NCBI GenBank assembly: GCA_007117185.1
Contig: SKHA01000281.1
Coordinates: 1-14,558, forward strand
Direction of reading: 5' to 3'
DNA from: Spirochaeta sp.
GTDB taxonomy: Bacteria; Spirochaetota; Spirochaetia; DSM-27196; Alkalispirochaetaceae
DNA: 14,558 nt
The notes under the pieces were generated by a model that was not told the origin of the DNA, ran no database searches, and saw only the letters and a list, made by a program, of their open reading frames with translations. The translations under genes were made by a program, and so were the position numbers. Positions 5,955 through 13,314 of the stretch are shown here, in pieces. The stretch's first letter is position 1. Each line of letters starts with the position of its first letter.

Positions 5955-7937
5955 ATGAATAACAAGGCTATCGAGGCAGTCGCACTGTCGGTGCGAACCC
6001 TCACTATCGACGCGGTGCAGGCGGCAAACTCCGGCCATCCCGGGATGCCCATGGGAATGGCGGAGCTCGGTGCGCTCCTGTATGGTGAGATTCTGCGGCA
6101 CAATCCGGCAGACCCGGGCTGGGCAGATCGCGACCGGTTTATCCTTTCGGCCGGCCACGGTTCCATGTTTCTCTATTCCCTGCTGCACCTCAGTGGGTAC
6201 GACGTCCCCCTTGAGGAACTCAAGAAGTTTCGCCAGGTTGGCAGCCGCACCCCGGGGCACCCGGAATACGGGTGGACTCCCGGGGTAGAGACCACCACAG
6301 GCCCCCTTGGTCAGGGCCTGTCCAACGCGGTAGGTTTCGCCATCGCCGAGCGCATGCTGGCTTCCCGCTTCAACACCAGCGACCACACAGTGGTGGACCA
6401 TCGGACCTGGGTGATCGCCGGTGACGGCTGTCTGATGGAAGGGATCACCAGTGAGGCAAGTTCTCTGGCCGGACATCTGGGGCTGGGCCGGCTGGTGGTC
6501 TTTTACGACTCCAACCACATCTCTATCGAAGGTTCAACGGAACTGGCGTTCACCGAGGACGTGGCGGCCCGCTATCGCGCCTACGGGTGGCAGGTTATCA
6601 GCGCCAGCGCCTACGACGCCGACGCGATGCGCGCTGCCGTTTCCGAAGCGGTGGCTGACCAGAAGCGGCCCACCCTGGTAATCCTGGATTCAGTGATCGG
6701 CAAGGGGTCTCCCAACAAAGCAGGCAGCCACGACGTCCACGGCGCCGCCCTGGGTGACGACGAGGTGGCGGCCACCAAGAAAGAGATCGGGGTGGACCCC
6801 AAAGAGATGTTCTACATTGACCCCGCGGCGACAGAGTTCTTCGCTGCCCGCCGGCAGGAGCTCGCCTCCGCCCAGGCGCAGTGGCAGAAGACCTTCGACG
6901 CCTGGGGTGCGGCCAACCCGGGCCTCCTGGCGCAGTGGCGCGAGGCGTTTGAGGGTGGCTACAAGGCAGTTCTCAAGGATATCGGTCTGCCCCAGTACAA
7001 AGTCGGCGACAAACTGGCCACGCGCCAGGCAAGCGGCAAGGCGCTGCAGGCGATAGCCTCGATGCTGCCCAACCTGGTCGGTGGTTCCGCTGACCTCGCT
7101 CCATCCAACAACACGGCGATGCCTGAGTACGGCGACTTCACCCGGGACAACCACAGCGGTCGCACCCTCCACTTCGGTGTTCGCGAGCTGGGTATGGCAG
7201 CGATCGGCAACGGCATGGCCCTGCACGGTGGGCTGCGACCCTTCGTGGCCACGTTCCTGGTGTTCAGCGACTACCTCCGTCCGGCGCTGCGCCTCTCCGC
7301 GCTGATGAAGACCCCCCTGGTTTATATTCTGACCCACGACTCGATCTTCCTGGGCGAAGACGGCCCCACCCATCAGCCCATTGAGCAGATCGCGGCGATG
7401 CGGGCGATACCGGGGCTGCGGGTGCTGCGACCCGCCGACGCTGAGGAAACCTCTCTGGCGTGGCTGATGGCGATGGAACACGACGGACCCACCGTCCTGG
7501 CTCTCACCCGTCAGGGGTTGCCGGTTATGGCGAAGGCCGATACGAACTGGCAGAAGACGATGCGCAAGGGCGCGTACCTGGTGCAGGAGAGCAGCAACGG
7601 GAAGGCCCCTGAGGTGGTTATCGTAGCTACCGGAAGCGAGGTCTCCATGGCGATCAAAGCGGCGGAGATCTCCGGACGGGCGGCGCGGATCGTCTCGATG
7701 CCCAGCCGGGAGCTCTTCCAGGCCCAGGATGCCACGTGGAAAGCAGAGCTGATTCCGGCGAACCTGCCGGTTGTAACGGTAGAAGCGGGGATCTCCCAGG
7801 GGTGGGAAGGCATCGCCGGCGACCGGGGGCGCATCTTCGCCATCGACCGCTTCGGTGAGAGCGGCCCCGGCGACGCCGTGGCGAAACACCTGGGCTTCAC
7901 CGCCGAGGCGCTTGCTGACGTCCTGAAAAGCATCTAA
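5955..7937 (+). CDS. tkt: Transketolase
   Basis: This thiamine-diphosphate enzyme moves two-carbon units between ketose and aldose phosphates, linking the pentose phosphate pathway to glycolysis in the cytoplasm. Its 660 residues are the usual full length. Visible active-site features are H28 in S-G-H-P-G, H68 in S-A-G-H-G and G-P-L-G-Q-G (116-121). The ThDP/metal motif is G-D157-G with N187 further on, followed by G-S-H-D-V-H-G-A. In the second domain, F-G-V-R-E-L-G carries the catalytic glutamate, and H-D-S-I-F-L-G-E-D-G-P-T-H-Q-P is canonical. It is followed after 28 bases by xylulokinase, whose product is its substrate, so the two are probably one operon. The ATG at 5955 lacks a Shine-Dalgarno sequence but lies 7 bases after a -10-like hexamer. 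Identity is certain on motif grounds. Confidence 0.98.
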   Translation: MNNKAIEAVALSVRTLTIDAVQAANSGHPGMPMGMAELGALLYGEILRHNPADPGWADRDRFILSAGHGSMFLYSLLHLSGYDVPLEELKKFRQVGSRTPGHPEYGWTPGVETTTGPLGQGLSNAVGFAIAERMLASRFNTSDHTVVDHRTWVIAGDGCLMEGITSEASSLAGHLGLGRLVVFYDSNHISIEGSTELAFTEDVAARYRAYGWQVISASAYDADAMRAAVSEAVADQKRPTLVILDSVIGKGSPNKAGSHDVHGAALGDDEVAATKKEIGVDPKEMFYIDPAATEFFAARRQELASAQAQWQKTFDAWGAANPGLLAQWREAFEGGYKAVLKDIGLPQYKVGDKLATRQASGKALQAIASMLPNLVGGSADLAPSNNTAMPEYGDFTRDNHSGRTLHFGVRELGMAAIGNGMALHGGLRPFVATFLVFSDYLRPALRLSALMKTPLVYILTHDSIFLGEDGPTHQPIEQIAAMRAIPGLRVLRPADAEETSLAWLMAMEHDGPTVLALTRQGLPVMAKADTNWQKTMRKGAYLVQESSNGKAPEVVIVATGSEVSMAIKAAEISGRAARIVSMPSRELFQAQDATWKAELIPANLPVVTVEAGISQGWEGIAGDRGRIFAIDRFGESGPGDAVAKHLGFTAEALADVLKSI

Positions 7938-7965
7938 GACACAGAGACCGGAGAAGGAGCTGCAC

Positions 7966-9462
7966 ATGCCCCGCTACGCCCTGGGATTCGACGTTGGAAG
8001 TTCTTCAATCAAGGCCAGCCTGGTGGATCTCGACCGGGGGCAGCGGGTGGCAACCGCCACCGCGCCCTCCACCGAAATGCCCATCAGTGCGCCGCAGCCG
8101 GACTGGGCCGAGCAGGACCCCCGGATGTGGTGGCGGTACATGGTGGAGAGCGCCTCCCTCCTGGGGCAGAAGTGGAACCTGAACGAGGTGGCGTCGGTGG
8201 GGATCTCCTACCAGATGCACGGCCTGGTTGCGGTGGGCGCGGACGGTGAGCCCCTTCGGGACGCGATCATATGGTGCGACAGCCGCGCCGTGCCCTACGG
8301 CGAGCGGGCCTACCGCGACCTCGGCGGCGACGCCGCGGTGCTCCCTCGGCTGCTGAACTCACCGGGCAACTTCACCGCCGCCAAACTGGCGTGGATCAAG
8401 GACAAGGAACCGCAGCTCTACCGGCAGATCCACAAGATCATGCTTCCCGGGGACTGGCTGGCCTACCGCATGACCGGTGAATTCTCCACCACCATGAGTG
8501 GTCTCTCCGAGGGGATCTTCTGGGATTTCTCCCGGGACGAGCCGGCGGGCTTTCTTCTGGACTACTTCGGATTTGACCCGGCGTTGCTCCCTTCGGCAGG
8601 GGAGAGCTTTGGCGAGCAGGGCAGGGTGACCCCTTCTGCATCGGCAGAGCTGGGAATCCCCGCGGGAACTCCGGTGGCCTACCGCGCCGGCGACCAGCCC
8701 AACAACGCCCTCTCCCTGAACGTCCTGGAGCCGGGGGAGGTCGCCGCCACGGCGGGAACCTCCGGGGTGGTATACGGCATCGTGGACCGTCCCGCCTGGG
8801 ACCCTGCCAGTCGGGTGAACACCTTCCTTCACGTCAACCATCGCCATGACCGGCCCCGCCTGGGGGTGCTGCAGATCCTCAACGGGACGGGGATACTCAA
8901 TCGCTGGATCAAGCAGAATACCCTCGGCGATTCAGTCTCGTATGAGCAGATGAACGACCTCGCCACCGGGGCCCCCATCGGCAGCGAGGGGCTGACCTTC
9001 CTGCCCTTCGGTAACGGCGCCGAACGTATCCTGAACAACGCCCACCTCGGGGCGTCCATGCAGGGGCTCAACTTCAACGTCCATACCCGGGCGCACATGG
9101 TGCGGGCCGCTCAGGAGGGGATCGTCTTCGCCCTGAACTTTGGTCTGGAGATCATGCGCGGTACCGGCATTTCCGTGGAGAAGGTTCGCGCGGGCCATGC
9201 CAACATGTTCCTGAGCCCCCTCTTTCGCAGCGCCTTTGCTACCGTTACCGGGGCAACGGTGGAGCTGTATAACACCGACGGGAGTGAGGGCGCCGCCCGT
9301 GGCGGCGCCTTTGGGGCCGGCCTGTTTGGTTCACTGGCAGAGGCGTTCAGCGGACTTGAGCTGCGGGAGACGGTAGAGCCGGATCCGGCGCTGGCCGAGC
9401 AGTACGCCCAGGCCTACCGCCAGTGGGAGGGCGCCCTGCAGCGCTCACTACCCCGGCAGTAA
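7966..9462 (+). CDS. xylB: Xylulokinase (FGGY family)
   Basis: This kinase phosphorylates D-xylulose to xylulose-5-phosphate using ATP. It has 498 residues, typical for the FGGY family. The N-terminal phosphate-binding loop D9-V-G-S-S-S is present. Q-M-H-G (83-86) is the xylulokinase signature for substrate contact, and I-I-W-C-D-S-R follows at 101-107. The catalytic base is D243 in R-A-G-D-Q-P-N-N-A, and A-G-T-S-G-V-V-Y-G (263-271) is in the nucleotide site. This form of the motifs resembles xylulokinases of the Bacteroidetes type. The start has AAGGAG 7 bases upstream. It sits downstream of tkt and probably shares its transcript. Its stop codon directly touches the stop of convergent rpiB. 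Other FGGY sugar kinases are possible but the motifs favour xylulose. Confidence 0.93.
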   Translation: MPRYALGFDVGSSSIKASLVDLDRGQRVATATAPSTEMPISAPQPDWAEQDPRMWWRYMVESASLLGQKWNLNEVASVGISYQMHGLVAVGADGEPLRDAIIWCDSRAVPYGERAYRDLGGDAAVLPRLLNSPGNFTAAKLAWIKDKEPQLYRQIHKIMLPGDWLAYRMTGEFSTTMSGLSEGIFWDFSRDEPAGFLLDYFGFDPALLPSAGESFGEQGRVTPSASAELGIPAGTPVAYRAGDQPNNALSLNVLEPGEVAATAGTSGVVYGIVDRPAWDPASRVNTFLHVNHRHDRPRLGVLQILNGTGILNRWIKQNTLGDSVSYEQMNDLATGAPIGSEGLTFLPFGNGAERILNNAHLGASMQGLNFNVHTRAHMVRAAQEGIVFALNFGLEIMRGTGISVEKVRAGHANMFLSPLFRSAFATVTGATVELYNTDGSEGAARGGAFGAGLFGSLAEAFSGLELRETVEPDPALAEQYAQAYRQWEGALQRSLPRQ

Positions 9463-9930
9463 TCACCTGTCGCCGGTGGCTTCCAGCGCCATGATCTTGT
9501 TGACCCGGTTGGCGTGACGCCCGCCCTCGGCGGTGCTGTCCAGGAACGCGTCCAGCATCGCTTCCACCGGTTCGTGGTACTCGATGCGGCCGCCGAACGC
9601 CAGGACGTTGGCGTTGTTGTGCTCCCGGGCCATCCGGGCGGCGAAAATATTCTGCGGGACGGCGCAGCGGATACCCTGGATCTTGTTGGCCGCCATGGAG
9701 ATACCCAGACCGGTGCCGCAACAGAGAACGGCAAACTCAAAGCTGTTACCGTCGGCGTCCGCTGCGAGCAGTTCACCGCAGACGGCAGCAGCAATATCCG
9801 GGTAGTCCACCGAATCCCCGCTGTCCACCCCGCGATTGGCCACTTCGATTCCCCGGGACTCCAGATGCTTGACGATGCGGAACTTCAGGTCTACCGCGCC
9901 GTGGTCATTGCCGATAATCACTCGCTTCAT
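9463..9930 (-). CDS. rpiB: Ribose-5-phosphate isomerase B
   Basis: This enzyme interconverts ribulose-5-phosphate and ribose-5-phosphate in the non-oxidative pentose phosphate pathway; some relatives act on allose-6-phosphate. It has 155 residues, the normal RpiB size. Family residues visible are D9-H10-G-A, D-Y-P-D (42-45), the catalytic C71 in C-C-G-T-G-L-G-I-S-M-A-A-N-K, R-E-H104-N-N-A-N-V-L, and G-G-R-H-A-N-R near the C-terminus (136-142). It converges on xylB with no base between the stop codons and diverges from the antiporter gene across 60 bases. No Shine-Dalgarno sequence precedes the ATG; TATAGAAT on the minus strand ends 6 bases before it. It complements the neighbouring tkt and xylB in pentose use. 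Very secure. Confidence 0.96.
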   Translation of the reverse strand: MKRVIIGNDHGAVDLKFRIVKHLESRGIEVANRGVDSGDSVDYPDIAAAVCGELLAADADGNSFEFAVLCCGTGLGISMAANKIQGIRCAVPQNIFAARMAREHNNANVLAFGGRIEYHEPVEAMLDAFLDSTAEGGRHANRVNKIMALEATGDR

Positions 9931-9936
9931 AAAAAC

Positions 9937-9966
9937 ATTCTATACCCCGTGGCGATGGCCTGCAAA
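9937..9966 (-). promoter_or_regulatory. Candidate rpiB promoter
   Basis: On the minus strand TTTGCA (9966-9961) is followed by TATAGAAT (9944-9937). This gives TATAGA at a 16-base spacer or TAGAAT at 18 bases. The TAGAAT reading ends 6 bases before the rpiB ATG, pointing to a leaderless transcript. Its upstream half overlaps the AAAGGAGG and promoter region of the divergent antiporter gene. Confidence 0.45.
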
Positions 9967-9971
9967 GGAGG
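9964..9971 (+). promoter_or_regulatory. AAAGGAGG motif upstream of the antiporter
   Basis: AAAGGAGG is a near-perfect anti-16S match, but it lies 19 bases before the antiporter ATG at 9991, too far for normal use. It is 11 bases before another ATG at 9983 that opens a three-codon frame (Met-Pro-Pro-stop), and the stop of that frame overlaps the antiporter start as ATGA. If transcribed, it could promote translation by coupling. If the promoter is TATAAT at 9979, this motif would not be in the mRNA. Confidence 0.4.
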
Positions 9972-9978
9972 TTTCCGG

Positions 9979-9984
9979 TATAAT
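9979..9984 (+). promoter_or_regulatory. Consensus -10 TATAAT before the antiporter start
   Basis: A perfect sigma-70 -10 hexamer ends 6 bases before the ATG at 9991. The matching -35 region (9956-9961, TGGCCT) is poor. If active it gives transcription from about the A of the ATG, a leaderless mRNA. Confidence 0.45.
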
Positions 9985-9990
9985 GCCCCC

Positions 9991-12465
9991 ATGAGCATAC
10001 CATTCAGTGATCCCATTCTGATTTTTGCCTCAGTTATGCTGCTGATCCTTGTTGCGCCCCTGCTGGCGCGGCGATTGAAGCTGCCGGAGATCGTGGGGTT
10101 GATCATCGCCGGGATGGTCTTCGGCCCCCACGGTCTGGGGCTGATCGAGCGGGACGCCACGATCCGTCTGCTCGGTGAGGTGGGGCTGTTGTGGATCATG
10201 TTTCTGGCGGGGCTTGAGATAGACCTGCACCAGGTGAGGCGCAACAGGACCCACAGCCTGGTCTTTGGTATGATCACCTTTCTGATTCCCCTCCTGGTGG
10301 GGACGGGGCTGGCAATCTGGATCATGGCGGCGGCACTGCCCACTGCGGTTCTGCTCTCCAGCATGTACTCCTCCCATACCCTGCTGACCTTTCCCCTGGC
10401 AGCGCGGCTGGGCCTCACTCGCAGCCGGGTGGTGACCACCACCATCGGCGGTACCATCATCACCGATACACTGGCCCTGCTGGTACTGGCGGTGATCGCG
10501 TCGTCCGTAGAAGGGGACGCTTCCCTTGGATTCTGGGTCCGCCTGGGGGGCTTCATGACCCTTTACGTCGTGGCAGTGCTGGTGATCGTTCCACGACTGG
10601 GACGCTGGTTTCTGCGCAACGTCGCCACCGACGATACGGTAGCGTTTGTCTTCGTCCTGGCGGTCACCTTCATGACGGCGTATCTGGCCCACGTGGCGGG
10701 GCTGGAGCCGATCATCGGGGCGTTCCTTGCAGGATTGACCCTGAACTCTCTCATTCCTGAACGCAGTGGGTTGATGGCCCGGCTGCACTTCACCGGCAAC
10801 GCGCTGTTTATCCCCTTCTTCCTGATCTCGGTGGGTATGCTGGTCAACCTGCGACTCCTCGGGCAGGACGCGGAACCGTGGATCGTCGTAGCTGTCATGA
10901 CCGGTACCGCCCTGGTGACCAAATGGCTGGCGGCGGAGATCTCCGGGCGACTGCTTCGCTACAAGAAGGAAGAGCGGGGGTTGATGTACGGCCTCAGTGT
11001 GAACCAGGCGGCGGCAACGCTGGCGGCGGCGCTGGTGGGGTACGATATCGGACTGTTCAACGACGCGATCATTACCGGGACGATCGTGATGATCGGGATC
11101 ACCTGCTTTGTCGGTCCGCTGGTGACGGAGCGGTCCGGCCGCAAGCTGGCGGAACTGCGGGAGTCGACGTTTTCTGACGAGCACAGGCCGCCGGCACGGA
11201 TCCTCTTTACGGTGGACCGGAAGGAGTCGGCGATGCAGCTGCTTGAGCTGGCCCTCTTTCTCCGTGAGGAGGACTCTCACGAACCGGTGTATCCGGTGCA
11301 CGTGGTCCCTGACGGTCCGGATGCCGAGCAGCACGTGGCTCGTGGAGAGGACCTTCTGGCGCATATGGTGGTCCGGGCGCTGGCGGCTGATGTCCCGGTG
11401 AACCCTCAGACGATGCTGGACGTGAACGTCAGTTCCGGTTTTATCCGGGCGATCCGGGAAAATCGGATCTCCACGGTGGTGATGGACTGGGATGGAATCA
11501 GGCGCAGTCGCTCCCACATCCTCGGCAGGATTCTGGACCTTGTGGTCACCGGGACGACCCGGCAGGTCCTGGTTAATCGCTTCATTCACCCTCTTGGTAC
11601 CGCCCGGCGTCTGTTGCTTCTGGTGCCGCCGGCGTTTGAGCGGGAGGTTGGGTTTACCGAGGCTATTGGCACGGTGAAGCGTCTGGCCGCGCAGTGCGGG
11701 GTTTCGCTGACCGTTCTGGTTGACGGGTTGTTTCCTGACACTGCCCGGAACCATCTGCAGCGAAGCACCCCATCGGTTCCCGTGACGGTGGAACGGTACC
11801 GACGGTGGCGAGAGGTGCTCAGCGGCCAGGGGGATGACCACGCTCCGTCCCAGGAGGACTGGCTGGTTCTTCTGTCGCCGCGGATGGGCAGTATCTCCTG
11901 GCAGCCCCGGACGGATCGTCTTCCCGCGCGATTGTCCGCGGCATTTCCCAGGGTGAATATGTCCGTGCTTTACGCTGCAGGAGACAGAATATCCGGAGCC
12001 AGTCAGAACGACCCTGAAGAAGCGCGCCTGCCGGACCACTCCGGCAGCAGGGTGTTTACCCCGGAGCGAACCCTCCTGGGTGGGTCATGGGATCAGATCG
12101 AGCCGCTCATTGGTGATGTCCTGGCTCTGATCTTCCCTGATTACCCGGATGGTCCGTCCGGGCGGCTCATGCGGCACCTTTTGACCATCGCCCGAGAGGA
12201 GCCGGTGGAGCTGGTTCCGGAGGTGGTTCTGCTTCACACCCGGGCTCCGGAGATCCAGTCGTGTCAGATACTGCTGGCCACCAGCCGACGCCCCCTTGCC
12301 TTTCCGAAGGTGGCCAACCCGGCGCGAGTCGTGATCTTCCTGCTGGACCCCATGGGGCAGGATCCATCGGAGCACCTGGCCGCGCTGGGGCGGATCGCCG
12401 GGACGATCCGGAATCGCGAGTTGGTAGAGAGAATGCTGGAAGCCAGAACGTTCGAAGATTTGTGA
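9991..12465 (+). CDS. CPA2 cation/proton antiporter fused to UspA-like and PTS EIIA-like domains
   Basis: This 824-residue membrane protein probably exchanges Na+ or K+ for protons. Residues 1-385 form a Kef/Nap-type CPA2 transporter with about 12 hydrophobic segments. They include L-P-E-I-V-G-L-I-I-A-G (31-41), F-L-A-G-L-E-I-D (71-78) and T-I-I-T158-D159-T, where D159 is in the position of the ion-binding aspartate. Residues about 402-530 and 538-665 look like two UspA-like alpha/beta segments (R-I-L-F-T-V-D and R-R-L-L-L-L-V-P). Residues 689-824 resemble a type-2 PTS EIIA: L-L-H749-T-R occupies the phosphohistidine site, E-H795-L-A-A-L the second conserved histidine, and R-T-F-E-D-L ends the protein. 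Such a tail could let phosphotransfer signalling control transport. The ATG at 9991 is chosen because membrane segments begin directly after it. No partner genes are adjacent. Confidence 0.88.
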   Translation: MSIPFSDPILIFASVMLLILVAPLLARRLKLPEIVGLIIAGMVFGPHGLGLIERDATIRLLGEVGLLWIMFLAGLEIDLHQVRRNRTHSLVFGMITFLIPLLVGTGLAIWIMAAALPTAVLLSSMYSSHTLLTFPLAARLGLTRSRVVTTTIGGTIITDTLALLVLAVIASSVEGDASLGFWVRLGGFMTLYVVAVLVIVPRLGRWFLRNVATDDTVAFVFVLAVTFMTAYLAHVAGLEPIIGAFLAGLTLNSLIPERSGLMARLHFTGNALFIPFFLISVGMLVNLRLLGQDAEPWIVVAVMTGTALVTKWLAAEISGRLLRYKKEERGLMYGLSVNQAAATLAAALVGYDIGLFNDAIITGTIVMIGITCFVGPLVTERSGRKLAELRESTFSDEHRPPARILFTVDRKESAMQLLELALFLREEDSHEPVYPVHVVPDGPDAEQHVARGEDLLAHMVVRALAADVPVNPQTMLDVNVSSGFIRAIRENRISTVVMDWDGIRRSRSHILGRILDLVVTGTTRQVLVNRFIHPLGTARRLLLLVPPAFEREVGFTEAIGTVKRLAAQCGVSLTVLVDGLFPDTARNHLQRSTPSVPVTVERYRRWREVLSGQGDDHAPSQEDWLVLLSPRMGSISWQPRTDRLPARLSAAFPRVNMSVLYAAGDRISGASQNDPEEARLPDHSGSRVFTPERTLLGGSWDQIEPLIGDVLALIFPDYPDGPSGRLMRHLLTIAREEPVELVPEVVLLHTRAPEIQSCQILLATSRRPLAFPKVANPARVVIFLLDPMGQDPSEHLAALGRIAGTIRNRELVERMLEARTFEDL

Positions 12466-12470
12466 ACCCA

Positions 12471-12493
12471 GCTGACCGGCTCCTCGGATCAGC
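12471..12493. terminator. Hairpin between convergent genes
   Basis: GCTGACCG (12471-12478) pairs with CGG-A-TCAGC (12485-12493) as an 8-base-pair stem with one bulged A and a 6-base loop. It lies in the 33-base gap between the antiporter and histidine phosphatase stop codons. It has no uridine tract in either direction, so it may be a poor terminator or merely an RNA-stabilising end. Confidence 0.35.
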
Positions 12494-12498
12494 TCAGG

Positions 12499-13287
12499 TC
12501 AACGCAGCTGGTCGGTCTGTGAGTGGTCGGTATGGAACAGCTCCCGGGGGGCTTCCGGCTGGCTCCCGCTCTCCCAGGGGACGCAGTTCATCCGCGACCA
12601 CTGACCGTAGTACCAGCGCACCGACGTGCCCGCCTGATCGATGCCGTCGATGGGCCGCGCGTCAAACTGGAAGATGCCGCAGTTGGAAGCCCGCACCAGG
12701 GGCATCCATGGCGGGGGCGACTCCGGGTGGGCCCCAAAGCTTGATTTCAGAACCCACTGGAGCATGCCGCCGTGGGTCACCGCAACGATCGCCGGAGCCT
12801 CGCTGGAGTTGGCCCGCGCGACTATTGACTGCCAGCACGCCAGTGCCCGGGCAGCCAGGGAACTGGTGCGTTCCGCACCGGGCACTGCCTCCCAGCTGGC
12901 GACGACAAACTGCGCGTATTCTGCCGGGTATCTTTGTCGAATCTCCTCGAAGGAGAGTCCGGTGAAGATTCCCGTCTCCAGTTCCAGCAGCCCGTCAAGA
13001 ACCTCTGGTTCCCCTGCGGTACCGGTGCCGTCGTTGGCTCCGGCGATGATGCGGGCAGTCTCTCTGGCCCGGGCCAGGGGGGAGGAGAACACCGCCGCGA
13101 GGGGTTCACCCAGCTTCCGAAACCAGTCAGCGGTAGCTGCCGCCTGCTGGCGACCTGCCTCGGTGAGAGGAGAGTCTCGGCGGCCCTGCATCGCCCCGCG
13201 GGTATTCCCCTCGCTCTCTCCGTGGCGCACAAAATAGATATGCACGGGCCGGTTCAGCCCGGCCATGATCTGGTGAAACGTGTTCAA
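12499..13287 (-). CDS. Histidine phosphatase family protein (phosphoglycerate mutase-like)
   Basis: This 262-residue enzyme belongs to branch 1 of the histidine phosphatase superfamily. The nucleophile is H22 in V-R-H-G-E-S; supporting residues are R75 in L-A-R-A-R-E-T-A, E102 or E104, and H172 in V-T-H-G-G-M-L. These residues are all present, so it should be active as a phosphatase or mutase, but the substrate cannot be read from sequence. The catalytic domain ends near residue 215; a tryptophan-rich and then polar tail follows and is unusual. The start is taken as TTG at 13287 because AGGA is 5 bases upstream. The ATG at 13266, 8 codons in, has no such site and is the alternative. It lies 27 bases after the upstream unrecognised gene on the same strand, so they are probably one operon. 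Confidence 0.88.
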   Translation of the reverse strand: MNTFHQIMAGLNRPVHIYFVRHGESEGNTRGAMQGRRDSPLTEAGRQQAAATADWFRKLGEPLAAVFSSPLARARETARIIAGANDGTGTAGEPEVLDGLLELETGIFTGLSFEEIRQRYPAEYAQFVVASWEAVPGAERTSSLAARALACWQSIVARANSSEAPAIVAVTHGGMLQWVLKSSFGAHPESPPPWMPLVRASNCGIFQFDARPIDGIDQAGTSVRWYYGQWSRMNCVPWESGSQPEAPRELFHTDHSQTDQLR

Positions 13288-13314
13288 TGGTGTCCTGCCT
13301 CTCGCTGTCCGACG

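Noticed and set aside
5253..7967. Two long minus-strand frames (5253-6518 and 6690-7967) opposite the coiled-coil gene and transketolase.
   Set aside because: Both are antisense to a real gene and lack recognisable motifs or plausible start signals.
9514..9990. N-terminal extension of the antiporter reading back through rpiB.
   Set aside because: The extension is antisense to a canonical rpiB, and the membrane domain begins directly after ATG 9991.
10030..12039. A long minus-strand open frame (about 669 codons) opposite the antiporter gene.
   Set aside because: Its translation is rich in His, Arg, Gln and Pro with no domain, as expected for an antisense frame in GC-rich DNA. The plus strand encodes a clear antiporter over the same bases.
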